Shown here: one piece after another, positions 22,561 to 22,923 of the stretch
How positions within the stretch are numbered: position 1 is the first letter of the stretch
How the letters are laid out: every line of letters starts with the position of its first letter
Assembly (NCBI GenBank): GCA_007117525.1
Contig: SKGJ01000332.1
Location: 1-22,923, forward strand
Length of the DNA stretch: 22,923 nucleotides
Direction: 5' to 3'
Source of the DNA: Alkalimonas sp.
Lineage (GTDB): Bacteria > Pseudomonadota > Gammaproteobacteria > Enterobacterales > Alteromonadaceae
Notes under the pieces: generated by a model
What the model was told of the DNA's origin: nothing
The model's input: the letters and a program-made list of their open reading frames with translations, nothing else
Database searches by the model: none
Program-made: the position numbers and the translations under genes

Positions 22561-22923
22561 ATGAAAGCGACTGCCATCGGGTTTGGTCTGCTGCTTGCCA
22601 GCTACATCATCTGGGCCGAACCCCTGTTAATTGCCAGCTCCGATTACAGTCCACATACTGGCGAGCACCTGCCAGAGGGCGGGGCTTTGACCGCCATTAT
22701 GCAGGCCGCCTTTGATAAGATGGAGCAACCAGTCGAAATCCATTACATGCCCTTTGCCAGAGCCATGCAAGCCAGCCGTCTCGGCCAGTATGCGGCAGTG
22801 CTTGGGGTCAAACATACCGACGAACGTGAGCAGGCGTTTTACTTTCCGGAACCTATTTACCAAACCGCCATTGTTTTTTTTAAACGCGCCGATAGCCATT
22901 ACCACTTTGATAGCTACCTGGAC
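22561..22923 (+). CDS. Periplasmic solute-binding protein (SBP_bac_3-like), 5' part
   Basis: The frame runs open from ATG 22561 to the window edge (121 codons), so the gene is truncated by the window. A short signal peptide (MKATAIGFGLLLASYIIWA, cleavage before EPLLIAS) is followed by a type-II periplasmic-binding fold resembling the amino-acid-binding family: SSDYSPHTGE, GGALTAIMQAAFDKM, then YMPFARAMQASRLGQYAAVLGVKHTDEREQAFYFPEPIY. That last stretch is typical of stand-alone binding proteins found widely in Alteromonadales without transporter genes. No good ribosome site is visible before the ATG (ATCCGGTGCC), and no other start in frame is better. The promoter must lie in or after the inverted-repeat element. 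The ligand is unknown. Confidence 0.75.
   Translation, partial: MKATAIGFGLLLASYIIWAEPLLIASSDYSPHTGEHLPEGGALTAIMQAAFDKMEQPVEIHYMPFARAMQASRLGQYAAVLGVKHTDEREQAFYFPEPIYQTAIVFFKRADSHYHFDSYLD

Overview
The window reads as chromosomal DNA of an aquatic gammaproteobacterium of the Alteromonadales type (Rheinheimera, Alishewanella or Arsukibacterium would fit). The basis is gene content: two large TonB-dependent receptors, a SapC/cupin-like pair, a GH20 chitobiase, a LacI repressor with TGACA-n4-TGTCA operators, a CrbS/CrbR-like two-component pair, and a 530-residue Pseudomonas-type isocitrate lyase. This placement rests on recognition of families, not on a search. I see no tRNA, rRNA, CRISPR array, phage gene or transposase.

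Region 1 (1-7694) looks like a chitin/N-acetylglucosamine uptake locus. It holds the C-terminal part of a GH20 beta-N-acetylhexosaminidase (+), then on the minus strand TonB receptor, JmjC/FIH-like cupin protein and SapC-family protein (transcribed in that order), and divergently a LacI-family repressor (+). Near-identical palindromes (TGACAGCGCTGTCA type) lie at the receptor promoter and inside the gap between the convergent hexosaminidase and sapC genes; a partial copy lies before lacI. The copy in the convergent gap overlaps the start of a plausible minus-strand promoter. That promoter is followed about 200 nt later by a strong intrinsic terminator with no convincing ORF between. I propose a repressor-controlled small RNA here, the most novel item in the window.

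Region 2 (7740-17344) is about carboxylates and C2/C4 metabolism: an AbgT-family transporter (-), a D-3-hydroxybutyrate dehydrogenase (+), a 1161-residue SSS-STAC-PAS-histidine kinase-receiver sensor (+), a CbiM-like ECF permease (-), isocitrate lyase (-) and a LuxR-type response regulator (-). The sensor and regulator resemble the CrbS/CrbR (MxtR/ErdR) pair that controls acetate utilisation in Vibrio and Pseudomonas. A glyoxylate-shunt gene and a ketone-body gene lie beside them, as expected for growth on acetyl-CoA-yielding substrates.

Region 3 (17434-22365) pairs a second TonB receptor (-) with a divergent two-gene operon (+) encoding a GntP-family carboxylate permease and a secreted MetX-like alpha/beta hydrolase. 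Together they could form an outer membrane uptake, periplasmic cleavage and inner membrane uptake route for an unidentified ester or hydroxyacid-containing compound. After a terminator comes a 72-bp inverted repeat with TA ends (a MITE-like element), then the 5' part of a periplasmic solute-binding protein gene that runs off the window.
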